Of a stretch of 58,566 nucleotides of DNA, positions 7,695 to 16,498 are shown piece by piece; position 1 is the first letter of the stretch; each line of letters opens with the position of its first letter. The DNA comes from Streptomyces beihaiensis (GTDB lineage: Bacteria > Actinomycetota > Actinomycetes > Streptomycetales > Streptomycetaceae), in contig NZ_JAPHNL010000223.1 of NCBI RefSeq assembly GCF_026274175.1, forward strand, positions 1 to 58,566, given 5' to 3'. Both the position numbers and the translations under genes were made by a program. The notes under the pieces were generated by a model, which was given only the letters and a program-made list of their open reading frames with translations, had not been told where the DNA came from and searched no databases.

Positions 7695-9020
7695 ATGCCC
7701 GCATCCGTCCGTCTGCTGGCCGCGGCGACGGCCGTCGCCGCCTGTGTCGGAGTCCAGGCGGTGCCCGCCTCGGCCGCCACCACCGCACCGGCCGAGGTCT
7801 CCCGCGGGGTCGCCATCCCCGCCTTCTACGACCCGCCGCACCGGCTGCCCGACGCCAACGGCGCCCTCGTGCGCAGCGAACACCTGCCGCTCGCCCTGAG
7901 CCTGCCGGGTCTGTACGGACCGCTGCCGGGCACCGCCACACGCATCATGTACCGCACCACCGACTCCGGCGGCCGCCCCGCCGCGGCCACGGGCGCCTAC
8001 ATCGAGCCCACCGCCCGTTGGCGCGGCGCGGGGCCGCGCCCACTCGTGGTGCTCGCGCCCGGCACCATGGGGCAGGGCGACCAGTGCGCCGCCTCGCTCG
8101 GTCTGCAGCATCCGATCACCTTCAACGGCCGTACGCTGTCCGTCGGTTACGAGGACCTCGCGATCTACCGGCTGCTCGCCAGGGGTGTGGCGGTCGTGGT
8201 CACCGACTACATCGGGCTCGGCACGACCGACCGCCTGCACACCTACGTCAACCGTGTCGACGAGGGGCACGCCGTTCTCGACGCGGTGCGCGCCGCCCGC
8301 GCCCTGCCGCATGCCTCGGTCACCGCCGCCTCGCGCGTCGGCCTCTACGGTTACAGCCAGGGCGGCGGCGCCACCGCGTCGGCCGCCGAACTCCGGGCCT
8401 CGTACGCCCCCGATGTGCACCTGTCCGGCACGTACGCCGGGGCGCCGCCCGCCGACCTGAGCGAGACCACCAAGGGCATCGACGGCACCGATCTGGCGGG
8501 CGCCCTCGGCTGGTCCCTCAACGGGTTCCTGCAGTCCGACCCCGACCTGCGACCCGTCGCCGAGGCTCATCTGAACGACAAGGGCCGCGCTGCCCTCAAG
8601 GACCTGTCGACGATGTGCGTGGGCGACGCGATCCTCGCCTACCACTCCGTGCACAGTTCGTCCTGGACCACGGACGGGAAGTCCCTCGCCCAGGTCATCG
8701 CCGCCGAGCCGCGCCTGCGGGCGTTCCTCGCCGAGCAGCGCATCGGCCGGATCGAGCCGTCCGGGCCCGTGCGGGTCGCCACCGGTGTCCACGACAACCT
8801 CGTCCCGCACGCCCAGGCCCGCCGGCTGGCCGTCGACTGGTGCGGCAAGGGGGCGCAGGTCACCTACGTGCCCGTGCGCGTCCCCAGCCTCGGGCGGGCC
8901 CTGATCAACCACTTCGTCCCGCTCGTCGCCGACCAGGGGCCCGCCATCCGCTGGCTGACCGACCGCCTCTCCGGCAAGCCCGCCACCTCCGACTGCGCGA
9001 GTCTTCCCGCGCGGCCCTGA
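7695..9020 (+). CDS. Secreted lipase, secretory lipase (LIP) family
   Basis: 441 aa. The signal peptide ends with ASA around residue 27. The catalytic fold shows VVLAPGTMGQGDQCA (oxyanion region), then VGLYGYSQGGGATASAAEL with the nucleophile serine in GYSQGG. A late VATGVHDNLVPHAQARRL holds the likely acid, and a histidine sits in INHFVPL. This is the PF03583 secretory lipase family, known from fungi and actinomycetes, acting on extracellular triglycerides or esters. A GGAGG-like site (CCTGGAGGTTCGCC) precedes the ATG. Cys pairs in the mature part suggest disulfides. It is divergent from the STAS gene. Confidence 0.87.
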   Translation: MPASVRLLAAATAVAACVGVQAVPASAATTAPAEVSRGVAIPAFYDPPHRLPDANGALVRSEHLPLALSLPGLYGPLPGTATRIMYRTTDSGGRPAAATGAYIEPTARWRGAGPRPLVVLAPGTMGQGDQCAASLGLQHPITFNGRTLSVGYEDLAIYRLLARGVAVVVTDYIGLGTTDRLHTYVNRVDEGHAVLDAVRAARALPHASVTAASRVGLYGYSQGGGATASAAELRASYAPDVHLSGTYAGAPPADLSETTKGIDGTDLAGALGWSLNGFLQSDPDLRPVAEAHLNDKGRAALKDLSTMCVGDAILAYHSVHSSSWTTDGKSLAQVIAAEPRLRAFLAEQRIGRIEPSGPVRVATGVHDNLVPHAQARRLAVDWCGKGAQVTYVPVRVPSLGRALINHFVPLVADQGPAIRWLTDRLSGKPATSDCASLPARP

Positions 9021-9052
9021 AAGCGTCCGGGAGACCGGCACGGGAGAATTGC

Positions 9053-9066
9053 CTGACTCAAGTCAG
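9053..9066. promoter_or_regulatory. Palindrome upstream of MarR-GNAT gene, candidate auto-operator
   Basis: CTGACT and AGTCAG arms are separated by two bases, 21 bp before the start codon. The site lies just after a possible -35 (TTGCCT at 9049). MarR proteins usually bind such dyads at their own promoters. Inferred from symmetry and position. Confidence 0.45.
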
Positions 9067-9086
9067 AGAACTGCTACCGTGGTGTC

Positions 9087-9980
9087 ATGGACGCCGCGCA
9101 CATCGACCGGGTACGCCACTTCAACCGGACCGTGACCGAACGGGTGGGCGTGCTGCAGAACACGTACCTGGGGCGGGATCGCCCGCTGGGCCAGGCCCGG
9201 CTGCTGTGGGAGATCGGCGAACAGGGGCAGGACGTGCGGCGGCTGCGCGAGCGCCTCGGCCTCGACTCCGGGTACGTGAGCCGCCTGCTCGCCGCCCTGG
9301 CCGCCGACGGGCTCGTGATCGTGGAGGCGCACCCGCGCGACCGCCGGGTGCGTACGGTACGGCTCACGGCGGCGGGCCGCGCCGAGCGGGAGGTCCTCGA
9401 CGAGCGCAGCGACGACCTGGCGTGCGCGCTGCTCGAACCGCTCGCCCCCGAACAGCGCGAGCGGCTGGTGGCCGCCATGGCGGAGGTCGACCGGCTCCTC
9501 ACCGCGTCCGCGGTCGTCGTGGAGCCGGCCGATCCCGGCCATCCGGACGCCAGGCACTGCCTGGAGCGGTACTTCGCGGAGCTGGGCGACGCCTTCGACA
9601 CGGGCTTCGAACCGGAGCGGAGTCTGCTGCCCGACGCGGGTGAGCTGAGGCCCCCGCACGGTGAGTTCCTCATCGCCCGGCTGCACGGCGAGCCGGTCGG
9701 CTGCGTCGGGCTGAAGCTCGCCGATCCGCGGGCGGCGGAGGTCAAGCGCATGTGGGTCGCGCCGCGGGCCCGCCGCCTCGGGCTCGGCCGCCGCTTCCTG
9801 GTCGCCATGGAGGAACGGGCCGGGGCGGCGGGCCGCTCTCTGCTGCGTCTGGACACCAACAAGGCGCTGGACGCGGCCCGTTCGCTGTATCTCGCCCACG
9901 GCTTTCGCGAGGTCGCCCCCTTCAACGACGAACCGTACGCGCACCACTGGTTCGAGAAGAGCATCGCTCCCGGAGCGTGA
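9087..9980 (+). CDS. MarR-type regulator fused to GNAT N-acetyltransferase
   Basis: 297 aa. Residues 1-~145 are a winged-helix MarR domain: RLRERLGLDSGYVSRLLAAL is the recognition region and HPRDRRVRTVRLTAAGRAE the wing. Residues ~150-297 are a GNAT domain. Acetyl-CoA motif A reads VAPRARRLGLGRRFLVAMEE, followed by LLRLDTNKALDAARSLYLAHGF. This two-domain layout is a known bacterial family. The substrate of the acetyltransferase is unknown; the regulator part may sense the same compound. It stands alone behind its own promoter region with a palindrome. Confidence 0.9.
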   Translation: MDAAHIDRVRHFNRTVTERVGVLQNTYLGRDRPLGQARLLWEIGEQGQDVRRLRERLGLDSGYVSRLLAALAADGLVIVEAHPRDRRVRTVRLTAAGRAEREVLDERSDDLACALLEPLAPEQRERLVAAMAEVDRLLTASAVVVEPADPGHPDARHCLERYFAELGDAFDTGFEPERSLLPDAGELRPPHGEFLIARLHGEPVGCVGLKLADPRAAEVKRMWVAPRARRLGLGRRFLVAMEERAGAAGRSLLRLDTNKALDAARSLYLAHGFREVAPFNDEPYAHHWFEKSIAPGA

Positions 9981-10004
9981 CGTGTGCCGCGTGCGCCGAG
10001 GTGG

Positions 10005-10529
10005 TCAGCGGCCGCGCCGCCTGCTGGCGTAGAAGACGGCACGCGCGGCCCGCACCCGCTCGGCCTGCCGGTCGCAATTGCGGGCCAGGGCCACGGCCGT
10101 GCGCAGGACATCGGGGTCGGCGAGGCGCCCGCTGCCGTCCGGCGGGACGCGCCACAGGAACGAGTGGTGCTGCACGCCCGTGATCCCGTCGGCGCCGGGC
10201 GAGGGCATGTGCAGGTCCTCGCCCGTGGACACCATTCGGGCGTCCTCCGCGTCCGGCCAGTCGGCCGCCGTGCCGGGCTCGGTGAGAATGTAGAAGACGG
10301 GGCGCGGCTTCGCGTGCTCCTCGAGCACCGGAACCTTCTCGGCGAGATCGCCCAGCTCCCACAGGACGGTGAGGCCGAGCGGCTGCGGCACCCGCAACGC
10401 GTCCCACGCCTTGCCCGCGGGCAGGCGGGCCAGATAGGGGGACTCCCGCCAGGCGGCATATGCGTCCTCGGGCCGCCTTTGGCAGGAGGCAAGCCACTGC
10501 GCTCCGTCCATCGGGTGACCGTACGTCAT
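10005..10529 (-). CDS. Conserved actinobacterial-type hypothetical protein
   Basis: 174 aa from the ATG at 10527-10529, with CAGGAG and a purine-rich run just upstream. The frame continues upstream, but the ribosome site decides this start. No known domain was recognised. The N-terminal DGAQWLASCQRRPEDAYAAW, the central PVFYILTEPG and an Arg-rich C-terminus are the visible features. It is soluble, with no signal or membrane segment. It converges on the MarR-GNAT gene with about 25 bases between the stops. Confidence 0.6.
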   Translation of the reverse strand: MTYGHPMDGAQWLASCQRRPEDAYAAWRESPYLARLPAGKAWDALRVPQPLGLTVLWELGDLAEKVPVLEEHAKPRPVFYILTEPGTAADWPDAEDARMVSTGEDLHMPSPGADGITGVQHHSFLWRVPPDGSGRLADPDVLRTAVALARNCDRQAERVRAARAVFYASRRRGR

Positions 10530-10782
10530 TTCCCCACTCCTGTCAGGGGATTTGGTCCCGTTCCCACTGGCGAGGTGCTGCGGCGCCATACCAGGAACGC
10601 TCTGAAGGTATGAGCCTATGGCAATTGCCAAGATCCTGAGCGGGTTTGACGAGATGTCAGTGAGGCGAGTGCCGCCATGGGTGCGCGGGGCGCCGTCGCG
10701 AGGCGCGTCGGCTCCGGCGCGTCCGGGGCCTTGACGGCGAAAAGGGCCCCACCGAAACTCGACCCCACCGCGCAGTGGCCAA

Positions 10783-11079
10783 GTGGTTCATCCACTTGTC
10801 CACTGCTCCTCCCCATCGTCTGCTCCCACCGTCCCCACGCGACCCATGAATCGAGGTCCCCGTGACGATCGGTCAGGACAGCCGGGCGTCGGCCACCGCT
10901 CCCTCACGACCACCCTCTCGCGCTGGGCCGCCGCCGCGGGCGCCTTCCTCATCGGATACGGCATCCACGCCACCGGCTCGCTCGCCCTCCCGCTGAGCCT
11001 GACGGCCGTCGTCTTCCTGCTCGGCATCGCCCTGATCCGTACGGCCCCGGAGACCCGCGACCAGGAACTGCCCGCCTGA
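10783..11079 (+). pseudogene. C-terminal remnant of an MFS transporter
   Basis: An open frame (GTG 10783, in-frame ATG at 10846) encodes at most 98 aa. The last ~55 are two hydrophobic helices (WAAAAGAFLIGYGI; LPLSLTAVVFLLGIAL) followed by RTAPETRDQELPA. The PETR-x-x-ELP ending is typical of the last helix and tail of MFS drug exporters. No ten preceding helices are present upstream, where the translation is low-complexity. I read it as a 3' fragment; a standalone two-helix protein is the alternative. Confidence 0.45.
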
Positions 11080-11257
11080 ACCACGGAGAAAGTCGCGAGA
11101 CGAGGGGCCGCGCTGTCGCTGTGTCTGTGTAACAGCCATGTACGGGACGTGTGCCGGTCGGAACGGCTCGTACGCCCCAGAGGTCTCTCAGGTCGGAAGT
11201 GATCGTCAAGGCCCGCCCGGCACAGCAGCGAGCGGGCGCCGACCCTGAAGAGGCCCC

Positions 11258-11899
11258 ATGCGCGTCAAGAAGCTCTCCCTCCTCGCCGTCGCCGCGGCCG
11301 CCGGTCTGTCCCTCACCGCCTGTCAGGGCGGCGGCTCCGACGGCAACGCCTCCGGTGCCGACTCCTCCGGCGGCACGAGTTCCACGCCCTCGTCGTCCTC
11401 GACGTCCTCGTCCTCCTCGTCCTCCTCGTCCTCGACGGGATCGTCGTCGGGGCAGAGCTCCAGCGGCGGCACCGCGTCCTCGGACCCGGCGAAGGCCGCC
11501 GGCACCCGCACCTGCACCACCTCCCGGCTCGGCTTCAGCAGCTCCGGCGGCATGGCCGAGGGTGAGCTCATCGTCAACCTGAAGAACACCGGGCCGACCG
11601 CCTGCGCCCTCAAGGGTTTCCCCGGCGCCGACCTCAAGGGCAAGGACGGCACCGTCAGCGCCGCCCGCAGCAAGCTCGCCCCGCCGCTGGTCACCGTGAA
11701 GCCCGGCGAGGAGACACGCTTCACGCTGCACTACCCGGCCAACAACTCCGGCGGAAGCGGAGTGACCTTCACCACCCTCGTCGTCACCCCGCCCAACGAG
11801 ACCCACTCTCACAGCCTTCCCGTGCGCATCAACGTGCCGGTCACCGACGGCTCCGGGTCCGGCTCCATCACCGTCGATCCGGTCGGCACGGGCAAGTAG
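11258..11899 (+). CDS. DUF4232 lipoprotein with long serine linker
   Basis: 213 aa. The lipoprotein signal ends in LSLTAC (Cys at ~22). Residues ~25-75 are an almost pure Ser/Gly/Thr linker. The C-terminal ~130 residues form the DUF4232 beta-sandwich: CTTSRLGFS, ELIVNLKNTGPTACALKGFPGADLKG, then strands to the end. DUF4232 lipoproteins are abundant in Streptomyces and are exposed on the cell surface; their role is unknown. The upstream 180 bases contain no other gene. Confidence 0.87.
   Translation: MRVKKLSLLAVAAAAGLSLTACQGGGSDGNASGADSSGGTSSTPSSSSTSSSSSSSSSSTGSSSGQSSSGGTASSDPAKAAGTRTCTTSRLGFSSSGGMAEGELIVNLKNTGPTACALKGFPGADLKGKDGTVSAARSKLAPPLVTVKPGEETRFTLHYPANNSGGSGVTFTTLVVTPPNETHSHSLPVRINVPVTDGSGSGSITVDPVGTGK
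11389..11448. repeat. TCC/TCG triplet-repeat tract encoding polyserine
   Basis: Imperfect repeats of TCGTCCTCC encode the serine linker of the DUF4232 lipoprotein. The tract is likely to vary in length by slippage. Confidence 0.6.
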
Positions 11900-11964
11900 T
11901 TCTCAAGTAGTTCTCCTCCGCTGGTTCTCCTCCGCCTCTCCGTGCGCGCCAGAACCGCACCTCT

Positions 11965-12600
11965 TTGCGAATAGCTGAATTGCGAAAATTGGCAATTCAT
12001 TGGAAGGTGTGGGGGCTGTGCGTGAGATCTCGGGAAGAGGTGGACGTAGTCGTGTCGGTTCCGCCGTACGAGGCCGAGGCCGGGCCCCAAGCCGGGCCGG
12101 AAGCCGGGGCCGGGTTGTGCCGGACGCCCGGTCGTCCGGCTCCGGCACATGTCAGGGTGCGCGACAGCGTCCCCCGCATGGCCGAGGTCTCCGGAGCGGA
12201 GGCGCTGTGGCTGATCGAGGGGAGCACGCTCGGACGCCTCGTCTACGTACGCCGGGACGGCGCCGCCGTTCGGCCCGCCCGCCACGTGTGGGGGACGGGC
12301 CGCCTGATCGTGCGCGCCCCCGCTGCCGCCGACACGCTGCCGCCCACCGTCTCCTACCAGGTCGACGAGGTGGACGCGGCCACCGGCGGCGGCTGGAGCG
12401 TCACGGCGACGGGCCCCGCCGACCTCGTCACCGAGCCGCACGAGATCGCCCACTACCGCCGCACTCTGCCCGGCTGGGCGCACGGCCCGCACGACACGCT
12501 GCTCCGCCTGCGCCCCCAGACGGTCACCGGATTCCGGCTCGCCCCCGCGCCCGGCGCCCGGGTCGGGGCACGGGCCGCGCGGACGGACGGGACCCGATGA
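11965..12600 (+). CDS. PPOX-class (pyridoxamine oxidase-like, FMN-binding split barrel) protein
   Basis: Up to 211 aa. The split-barrel domain covers about residues 75-195: EALWLIEGSTLGRLVYV opens it and LRPQTVTGFRL closes it, with VSYQVDEVD in the middle. Streptomyces has many such short flavin/F420-binding-type proteins of unknown substrate. The first ~65 residues are low-complexity, so the true start may be a downstream GTG near 12039-12051, close to a GGGAAGAGG site. The stop overlaps the next gene's start (ATGA), so the two are translationally coupled. Confidence 0.75.
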   Translation: MRIAELRKLAIHWKVWGLCVRSREEVDVVVSVPPYEAEAGPQAGPEAGAGLCRTPGRPAPAHVRVRDSVPRMAEVSGAEALWLIEGSTLGRLVYVRRDGAAVRPARHVWGTGRLIVRAPAAADTLPPTVSYQVDEVDAATGGGWSVTATGPADLVTEPHEIAHYRRTLPGWAHGPHDTLLRLRPQTVTGFRLAPAPGARVGARAARTDGTR

Positions 12601-13025
12601 GCGCCACGGCCGAGCCCCTGCCGAAACGCCACGCCCTCACCGTGCCCGCCGAGGGGCCGGCGGTCAGGACGGCGCGCGAGACCGCGCAGATGGTGCTCGC
12701 CGAGTGGGGTGTGGACGCCCGGCACCCGGCCGTGGACCTGGCACTGCTCATCCTGAGCGAACTCGTCACCAACAGCGTCCGGCACGCCGCCGACAGCTCC
12801 CCCATGGTGACGGTGGTCTTCGCGGGCGGTGCCGACTGCCTGGCCTTCGGCGTCCATGACCGCCACCCCCATGTCCCGCCCCTGCGGCCACCCGACGCCA
12901 CCGCCCGCCGCGGCACCGGCCTGGTCACCGTGACGGAGCTGACGGCGGGCCTCGGCGGCACCGCCGTCGCGCGGCCCGACGACGACGGTGGCGGCAAGAC
13001 CATCTGGATCACGCTGCCGCTGTGA
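12597..13025 (+). CDS. ATP-binding protein, RsbW-like anti-sigma kinase family
   Basis: 142 aa. It has a GHKL/HATPase_c_2 fold: LLILSELVTNSVRHA is the N-box with its Asn, VHDRHP is the region usually reading D-x-G/H, and RRGTGLVTVTEL is the G-box area. These small kinases regulate sigma factors by phosphorylating STAS antagonists, but in Streptomyces most are orphans. The ATG overlaps the PPOX stop, a pairing that suggests joint function. The only STAS gene in the window (7.1 kb) lacks the phospho-serine, so it is not an obvious substrate. Confidence 0.83.
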   Translation: MSATAEPLPKRHALTVPAEGPAVRTARETAQMVLAEWGVDARHPAVDLALLILSELVTNSVRHAADSSPMVTVVFAGGADCLAFGVHDRHPHVPPLRPPDATARRGTGLVTVTELTAGLGGTAVARPDDDGGGKTIWITLPL

Positions 13026-13077
13026 GCCGGTGCCGGCGAGCGGGAACCCGCGGCCGTACTTGGCTACGCTCGCGCCC

Positions 13078-13836
13078 ATGCCCGAATCCACCGTGTCGTA
13101 CCTGACCGCCCGAGACGGAACCCGCCTCGCCTACCGGGAGACCGGCACCGGACGCCCCCTGATCCTGCTGCACGGCTTCATGGCGGACGCGACGCTGTGG
13201 CTGCGCGCGGGCCACGCCGACGCGCTCGCCGCCCACGGACACCGCGTGATCATGCCCGACTTCCGGGGTCACGGCGGCAGCGACCGCCCGCACGACCCAG
13301 CGGCCTACCCGAAGGACGTGCTCACCGACGACGCTGTCGCCCTCGTCGACCACCTGGGCCTGACCGACTACGACCTCGCCGGGTACTCCCTGGGCGCCCG
13401 CATCGTCGTGAGGATGCTGGTGCGCGGCGCGGCACCGGCCCGCGCGGTCGTCGCCGGACAGGGCCTGCGGCAGATCCAGGGGGCAGGGGGCGGCGCCGGT
13501 GAGCTGCTGCGCCGTGTCGTCAGGGCGACCGGGCCGTTCGAGCCGGGCTCCGCGGAGGCCAGGACGCAGTACTGGATGCGGGAGTTCGGAGCCGACCAGG
13601 TCGCCCTGGGGCATGTGCTCGACTCCCTGGCGGCCACGGACGCCGAAGATCTCGCCCGCATCCAGGTGCCGACGCTCGTGGCGTGGGGCTGCGAGGACGC
13701 ACGGGCGGCGTCCGCGGCCGACCTGGCCGAGGCGCTTCCGCACGCCGAGCGGGCCGTCCTGCCCGGAGACCACGGCACGGCGGCCGCCGCGCCCGAACTG
13801 ACCGCCGCGCTGATCGACTTCCTCGCCCGCGCGTGA
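13078..13836 (+). CDS. Alpha/beta-fold hydrolase
   Basis: 252 aa. The start at MPESTVSYLTARDGTRLAY fits the family N-terminus. ILLHGFMADATLW supplies the oxyanion hole, DFRGHGGSDRP is the usual loop, DLAGYSLGARI contains the nucleophile serine (G-Y-S-L-G), and a histidine lies in PGDHGTA near the end. It is cytoplasmic, with no signal peptide. The usual activity is ester or related hydrolysis; the substrate is unknown. It follows the anti-sigma-like gene by about 50 bases and may be transcribed with it. Confidence 0.87.
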   Translation: MPESTVSYLTARDGTRLAYRETGTGRPLILLHGFMADATLWLRAGHADALAAHGHRVIMPDFRGHGGSDRPHDPAAYPKDVLTDDAVALVDHLGLTDYDLAGYSLGARIVVRMLVRGAAPARAVVAGQGLRQIQGAGGGAGELLRRVVRATGPFEPGSAEARTQYWMREFGADQVALGHVLDSLAATDAEDLARIQVPTLVAWGCEDARAASAADLAEALPHAERAVLPGDHGTAAAAPELTAALIDFLARA

Positions 13837-13951
13837 CACGGCACACGCCACGACCGGGACCAAGATCGGCCCCCGCAGTCTCCGGGACGGCGGGGACAGG
13901 CGAGAATGGCTCCATGCCGACGATGTACCGGACCCCGAGGAGGCACGGCAG

Positions 13952-14299
13952 GTGAGCGCACCGCTGTACCAACTCAAGGCGGAGTTCTTCAAGACGCTCG
14001 GGCACCCGGCCCGCATCCGGGTGCTGGAGCTGCTCAGCGAGCGCGAGCACGCGGTGGCCGAGATGCTTCCCGAGGTGGGCATCGAACCCGCCCATCTCTC
14101 GCAGCAGCTGGCCGTGCTGCGCAAAGCGAACCTCGTGGTCACGCGCAAGGAAGGCTCCACCGTCTACTACTCGCTGACCAGCCCGCACGTGGCCGAGCTG
14201 CTGCGGGTGGCCCGCACCATCCTGTCCGGCGTCCTGAGCAACCAGGCGGAACTCCTGGCCGACCTGCAGGCAGGCGGGGAGACCGAGAGGCGACGCTGA
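13952..14299 (+). CDS. ArsR-family winged-helix regulator
   Basis: 115 aa from a GTG with GAGGAGGCAC upstream. LKAEFFKTLGHPARIRVLEL and the recognition region IEPAHLSQQLAVLRKANLV are classic ArsR motifs; the wing is RKEGSTVYYSL. No CxC metal site is present, so the sensed signal is probably not a thiol-bound metal. Streptomyces relatives often sit beside transporters such as SulP-type permeases; here none is adjacent. It is convergent with the next gene. Confidence 0.88.
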   Translation: MSAPLYQLKAEFFKTLGHPARIRVLELLSEREHAVAEMLPEVGIEPAHLSQQLAVLRKANLVVTRKEGSTVYYSLTSPHVAELLRVARTILSGVLSNQAELLADLQAGGETERRR

Positions 14300-14390
14300 C
14301 GCAGGGGGACGGGCGGGAACCGGGCGCCTGACCCGCCGGAAGGTTCCTGCCTGTGCCCCGCGCTTTCGGCCCTCCCCTCCGGCCGCGCCG

Positions 14391-15083
14391 TCAGCCGACG
14401 ACGAACGGCAGCCGTGTCGCCGTCTCGCCCAGCTCACGGCGCTCGGGGTCGGTCGGGGCTCGGCGGCCCGTGCCGACCAGCAGCGCGTCGCGGTCGGTGA
14501 GGGCGGCGGGGAACGAGACACCGGCGATCTTCTCCAGCATCGCGCGGGCGCGGGCGAGAGGTTCGGTGGAGGGGCCCGGCATCCGGGGGAGGTGCGCGAC
14601 CAGGTCGAGGTGGTGCAGCGTCCACTCCAGGACGTATGCGCAGAGGTAGTCGCCCGCGGTGAGCACCGTGTCCTGTGTGGACACGCGCATGGCCGGATCG
14701 GCGAGTGCGGCGGCTCGCCCGGCCGCCGAACCGACGTCGTCGAGATGGAACAGGAGCAGTCGCGGATCCTCGTAAGCGGCCGCGAGCCGGACGATCAGCG
14801 CGTCGAGCGGATCGTCGCCGCTCGGCGGCGCGTCGGTCAGCCGCCAGTAGGTCACCGCGTCGTGGGTGGGCTCCGCGTCGGTGGGGGTGGCCAGGGTGAT
14901 GACTACGTCCTGGGAGTCGAGGACCAAGTGGCTGACGAGGTCCCGGACGAGCCAGCCGGCACAGCCCGATGGCCGGGCGAAGTCCTCGTCGGCGAGACCC
15001 GCGACGGCGCCGCGCAGGGCGGCCCAGGACGAAGAGAAGAGCTCCACGGCGCCACGCCAGCGTGGCGCCGTGCAGGCGGCCAA
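14391..15083 (-). CDS. MDMPI/DinB-like protein (maleylpyruvate isomerase, mycothiol-dependent family)
   Basis: About 230 aa; the apparent start is TTG, with an internal GTG (residue 13) as alternative. The N-terminal domain has the four-helix DinB/MDMPI pattern: CAGWLVRDLVSHLVLDSQ holds the first metal-binding histidine and YVLEWTLHHLDLVAHL the later His pair. This matches the TIGR03083 family of actinobacterial putative mycothiol-dependent metalloenzymes. The reaction is unknown for most members. It lies downstream of chitinase 1 on the same strand, about 60 bases away. Confidence 0.78.
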   Translation of the reverse strand: MAACTAPRWRGAVELFSSSWAALRGAVAGLADEDFARPSGCAGWLVRDLVSHLVLDSQDVVITLATPTDAEPTHDAVTYWRLTDAPPSGDDPLDALIVRLAAAYEDPRLLLFHLDDVGSAAGRAAALADPAMRVSTQDTVLTAGDYLCAYVLEWTLHHLDLVAHLPRMPGPSTEPLARARAMLEKIAGVSFPAALTDRDALLVGTGRRAPTDPERRELGETATRLPFVVG

Positions 15084-15142
15084 TCGCCACCGACCAACTG
15101 TGCGGCTGCTCGGCTGGTCAGCAGCTCAACCGTTCGCTCCGG

Positions 15143-16405
15143 TCAGCAGGCGCCCTCGTCCGTCCAGGGGCCCCAGTCGGTGTCGGTGGGCGTCTCGTTC
15201 TGTGTCCACCACTTGGCCTTCCAGGCATGGCCGTTGTAGGTCACCTCGTCGCCCTTGACGTAGACGGCGCTCGCGTCCCAGGCGGCGGCCGTGCACCCGC
15301 CGGTGGGCGAGGGCGTGGCCGTGGGGGTCGGCGTGGACGTCGCGGTCGGGGTCGGGGAGGTGCTGGGCGGGGTGGCACCGGCGAACTGTACGGAGAACTT
15401 GGTGAACTCCCAGTCCGTCTGCGGAACGCTGCTGCAAGTGCCGGAGGTGCGGCCGTTGTTGTCCGGCGGGCTGCACTGCCGGTCGCGGTTGACGGACCAG
15501 AAGGTGAAGCGGTCCATGTGGTGCGACGTGGCGTAGTCGAGCACGGTCTGGAAGTCGGACGGCTGGAAGTACTCGCCGCTGTCGCTGCGGCCGTTCATGC
15601 CGGAGAAGCCCTCGTGGGCGTAGGCCTCCGACTCGGTCCAGCCGAAGGTGGACTGCAGTATCTGGTTGAACTTGGTGAGCGCGGCGGTCTGGGCCGAGGC
15701 GCCGGAGAAGCCGCCGTCGAACGGCATGATGGAGAAGTTGTTCGGCGTGAACCCTTGAGACTTGGCCTCGTTGAGCATCTGCTTGCCGAACCAGCCGGTG
15801 CCGTCCGTCGTGCCCGCCGTGGTCACCGAGACGTACAGGCCGGGGTTGTTCTGCTGGAGGATCTTCGCGGCGCCGATCTCGTGCGCGATCGCCGTCGAGT
15901 TCTCGTACTCCGGCTCTTCCAGGTCGAAGTCGATGGCCTTGAGCCCGTACTTGTCGATGACCTGCTGGTAGGCGGCGGCCGTGGAGGCCGCGTCGGAGCA
16001 TGCCTGGCCGAGCTTGGTGCCGCCGTAGCCGCCGATGGAGACGGAGACGTCGCCGCCCTTGGCGCGGATGGTCTTGATGACGTCGCCCACGGCGGTGTCG
16101 GAGGAGACGGGCGCGGTGCCGCCCCAGGTGGGGGAGCAGCCGCCGCCGCTCGGCGCCAGGATGAACGCCAGCTGGAACGCCTTGATCCCGGTGGCGTCCA
16201 TGACGGTTGCGGCGTCCGGCGGGTCGTTGTCGAGCGGCATCAGATAGGGCGCGGCGGCGTACCAGCGGCTGCTGAGCGCGTCGCCGGTGGCGGCCGTCGA
16301 GGTCGCGCCGGACGCCTGGGGGACGGCGAGCGCGGCGATCCCGGCGGCGGTCATGGCGGTGGCCGCGGCGGTACACAACGCCGTGCGCAGTCGTGGCTTG
16401 GGCAT
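15143..16405 (-). CDS. Secreted GH18 chitinase with C-terminal CBM5/12 (chitinase 1)
   Basis: 420 aa. The signal peptide ends near ASGA (residue ~34). The GH18 barrel (residues ~45-335) shows the substrate-binding SIGGYGG strand and the catalytic strand LKAIDFDLEEPE, matching D-x-x-D-x-D-x-E. A Thr/Pro-rich linker (~345-370) leads to a carbohydrate-binding module of CBM5/12 type: AAAWDASAVYVKGDEVTYNG and WKAKWWTQNETP, with the AKWWT-type aromatic platform. It hydrolyses chitin outside the cell. Two dre-like sites upstream imply DasR control, induced by N-acetylglucosamine metabolism. Confidence 0.93.
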   Translation of the reverse strand: MPKPRLRTALCTAAATAMTAAGIAALAVPQASGATSTAATGDALSSRWYAAAPYLMPLDNDPPDAATVMDATGIKAFQLAFILAPSGGGCSPTWGGTAPVSSDTAVGDVIKTIRAKGGDVSVSIGGYGGTKLGQACSDAASTAAAYQQVIDKYGLKAIDFDLEEPEYENSTAIAHEIGAAKILQQNNPGLYVSVTTAGTTDGTGWFGKQMLNEAKSQGFTPNNFSIMPFDGGFSGASAQTAALTKFNQILQSTFGWTESEAYAHEGFSGMNGRSDSGEYFQPSDFQTVLDYATSHHMDRFTFWSVNRDRQCSPPDNNGRTSGTCSSVPQTDWEFTKFSVQFAGATPPSTSPTPTATSTPTPTATPSPTGGCTAAAWDASAVYVKGDEVTYNGHAWKAKWWTQNETPTDTDWGPWTDEGAC

Positions 16406-16498
16406 ACGGAGTCTCCTGTCGCTGGGCGGAGGGGCCGTGCTGGTGGTCGTGCGAGCGGTGCTTCAGCTTTGGACGACTGCGTGGACACGTCAATCCGT

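Noticed and set aside
11391-11448. TCC/TCG repeats as a regulatory or mobile repeat
   Set aside because: They simply encode the serine linker of the lipoprotein.
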